Position numbers and translations under genes: made by a program. 5,641 nucleotides of DNA. Origin: CAZMHJ01 sp046350635 (GTDB lineage: Bacteria; Patescibacteriota; Saccharimonadia; Saccharimonadales; CAIOMD01). The stretch is taken from positions 1 to 5,641 of the forward strand of contig JAXLZY010000011.1 of NCBI GenBank assembly GCA_046350635.1, written 5' to 3'. Positions 5,305 through 5,641 of the stretch are shown in pieces. The notes below the pieces were generated by a model. The model ran no database searches. It worked only from the letters and a program-made list of their open reading frames with translations, and had not been told where the DNA came from. Position 1 is the stretch's first letter. Every line of letters begins with the position of its first letter.

Positions 5305-5641
5305 GCAGCAAACGCTACGACTCAAGCAAACAGTGGTATGCAATCCACACATATAGCGGCTACGAAGAAAAAGTTGCCGAAAGTATTCGCCAGCGCGCCG
5401 AAAGTTTGGACATGGCCGACAAAATCTTTAACGTTCTAGTACCTAAAGAAAAGCAAATTGAAATCAAGAACGGTAAACGCAAGGTCGTCGAAAAGCGTAT
5501 TTTCCAGGGCTACGTACTTGTTCAAATGAAACTTAGCGAAGACGCTTGGTACATAGTCCGTAATACTCCAAATGTTACCGGCTTTGTGGGCAGTGGCACC
5601 GAGCCAACTCCAATTAGTAACGACGAAATGGACAAAATCAA
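5301..5641 (+). CDS. nusG: Transcription termination/antitermination factor NusG, 5' part (runs off the window)
   Basis: The reading frame from ATG 5301 stays open to the window end, giving 113 complete codons of an expected ~180. The translation begins MSSKRYDSSKQWYAIHTYSG and carries the NusG N-terminal (NGN) domain signature: WYAIHTYSGYEEKVAESI at about 12-29, VLVPKEKQIEIKNGKRKVVEKRIFQGYVLVQM at about 46-77, and WYIVRNTPNVTGFVG at about 83-97. This domain binds the RNA polymerase clamp, increases processivity, and in many bacteria modulates pausing. The C-terminal KOW domain, which contacts Rho or ribosomal protein S10, lies beyond the window. The start overlaps the secE stop (ATGA), so the two are translationally coupled and share the promoter at 4810-4838. 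An N-terminal run of about 10 polar residues before the domain is unremarkable. Confidence 0.95.
   Translation, partial: MSSKRYDSSKQWYAIHTYSGYEEKVAESIRQRAESLDMADKIFNVLVPKEKQIEIKNGKRKVVEKRIFQGYVLVQMKLSEDAWYIVRNTPNVTGFVGSGTEPTPISNDEMDKI

Noticed and set aside
1..5641. CRISPR array, insertion sequence, prophage or defence island.
   Set aside because: No regularly spaced repeats, transposase, integrase, att-like repeats or nuclease clusters were seen; base composition and codon style look uniform.

Overview
The window is a gene-dense, accessory-free bacterial chromosomal segment holding seven protein genes. No gap between genes exceeds about 180 bases. The likely source is a Patescibacteria/CPR lineage, with Saccharibacteria as best guess. 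The grounds are a minimal SecE with one membrane segment and a long basic N-terminal extension, very tight packing, apparently leaderless transcripts and TTG starts. This placement is inference from style; no rRNA or other decisive marker is present. TGA serves as a stop (glycosyltransferase and secE) and no in-frame TGA interrupts a gene, so the standard bacterial code applies. This argues against the TGA=Gly groups (Gracilibacteria, Absconditabacteria).

Layout: (1) 3-1366, plus strand, a two-gene unit of a P-loop ATPase/kinase and a YgjP-type zinc metallopeptidase. (2) 1367-1987, minus strand, a membrane-anchored protein of unknown function whose stop codon abuts the metallopeptidase stop with no gap. 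(3) 1988-2072, an 85-base divergent promoter region. (4) 2073-3188, plus strand, a soluble PAS-type sensor histidine kinase without a partner response regulator in view. (5) 3189-4709, minus strand, a family 2 membrane glycosyltransferase, again abutting the kinase stop with no gap. (6) 4710-4890, a divergent intergenic region with a large imperfect inverted repeat, an extended -10 promoter and a terminator-like hairpin. (7) 4891-5641, plus strand, secE and the 5' part of nusG, translationally coupled through an ATGA overlap.

secE-nusG is the standard bacterial pairing of protein export and transcription elongation; ribosomal protein genes often follow it, but the window ends first. The other genes have no obvious common pathway. 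Histidine kinase, anchored protein and glycosyltransferase all concern the envelope or its sensing, but each appears to have its own promoter. I see no mobile element, CRISPR array, tRNA, rRNA or phage gene. The least ordinary parts are non-coding: two symmetric divergent promoter regions, a promoter-proximal hairpin in the secE-nusG leader, and two zero-gap convergent junctions whose stop codons sit in hairpin loops.
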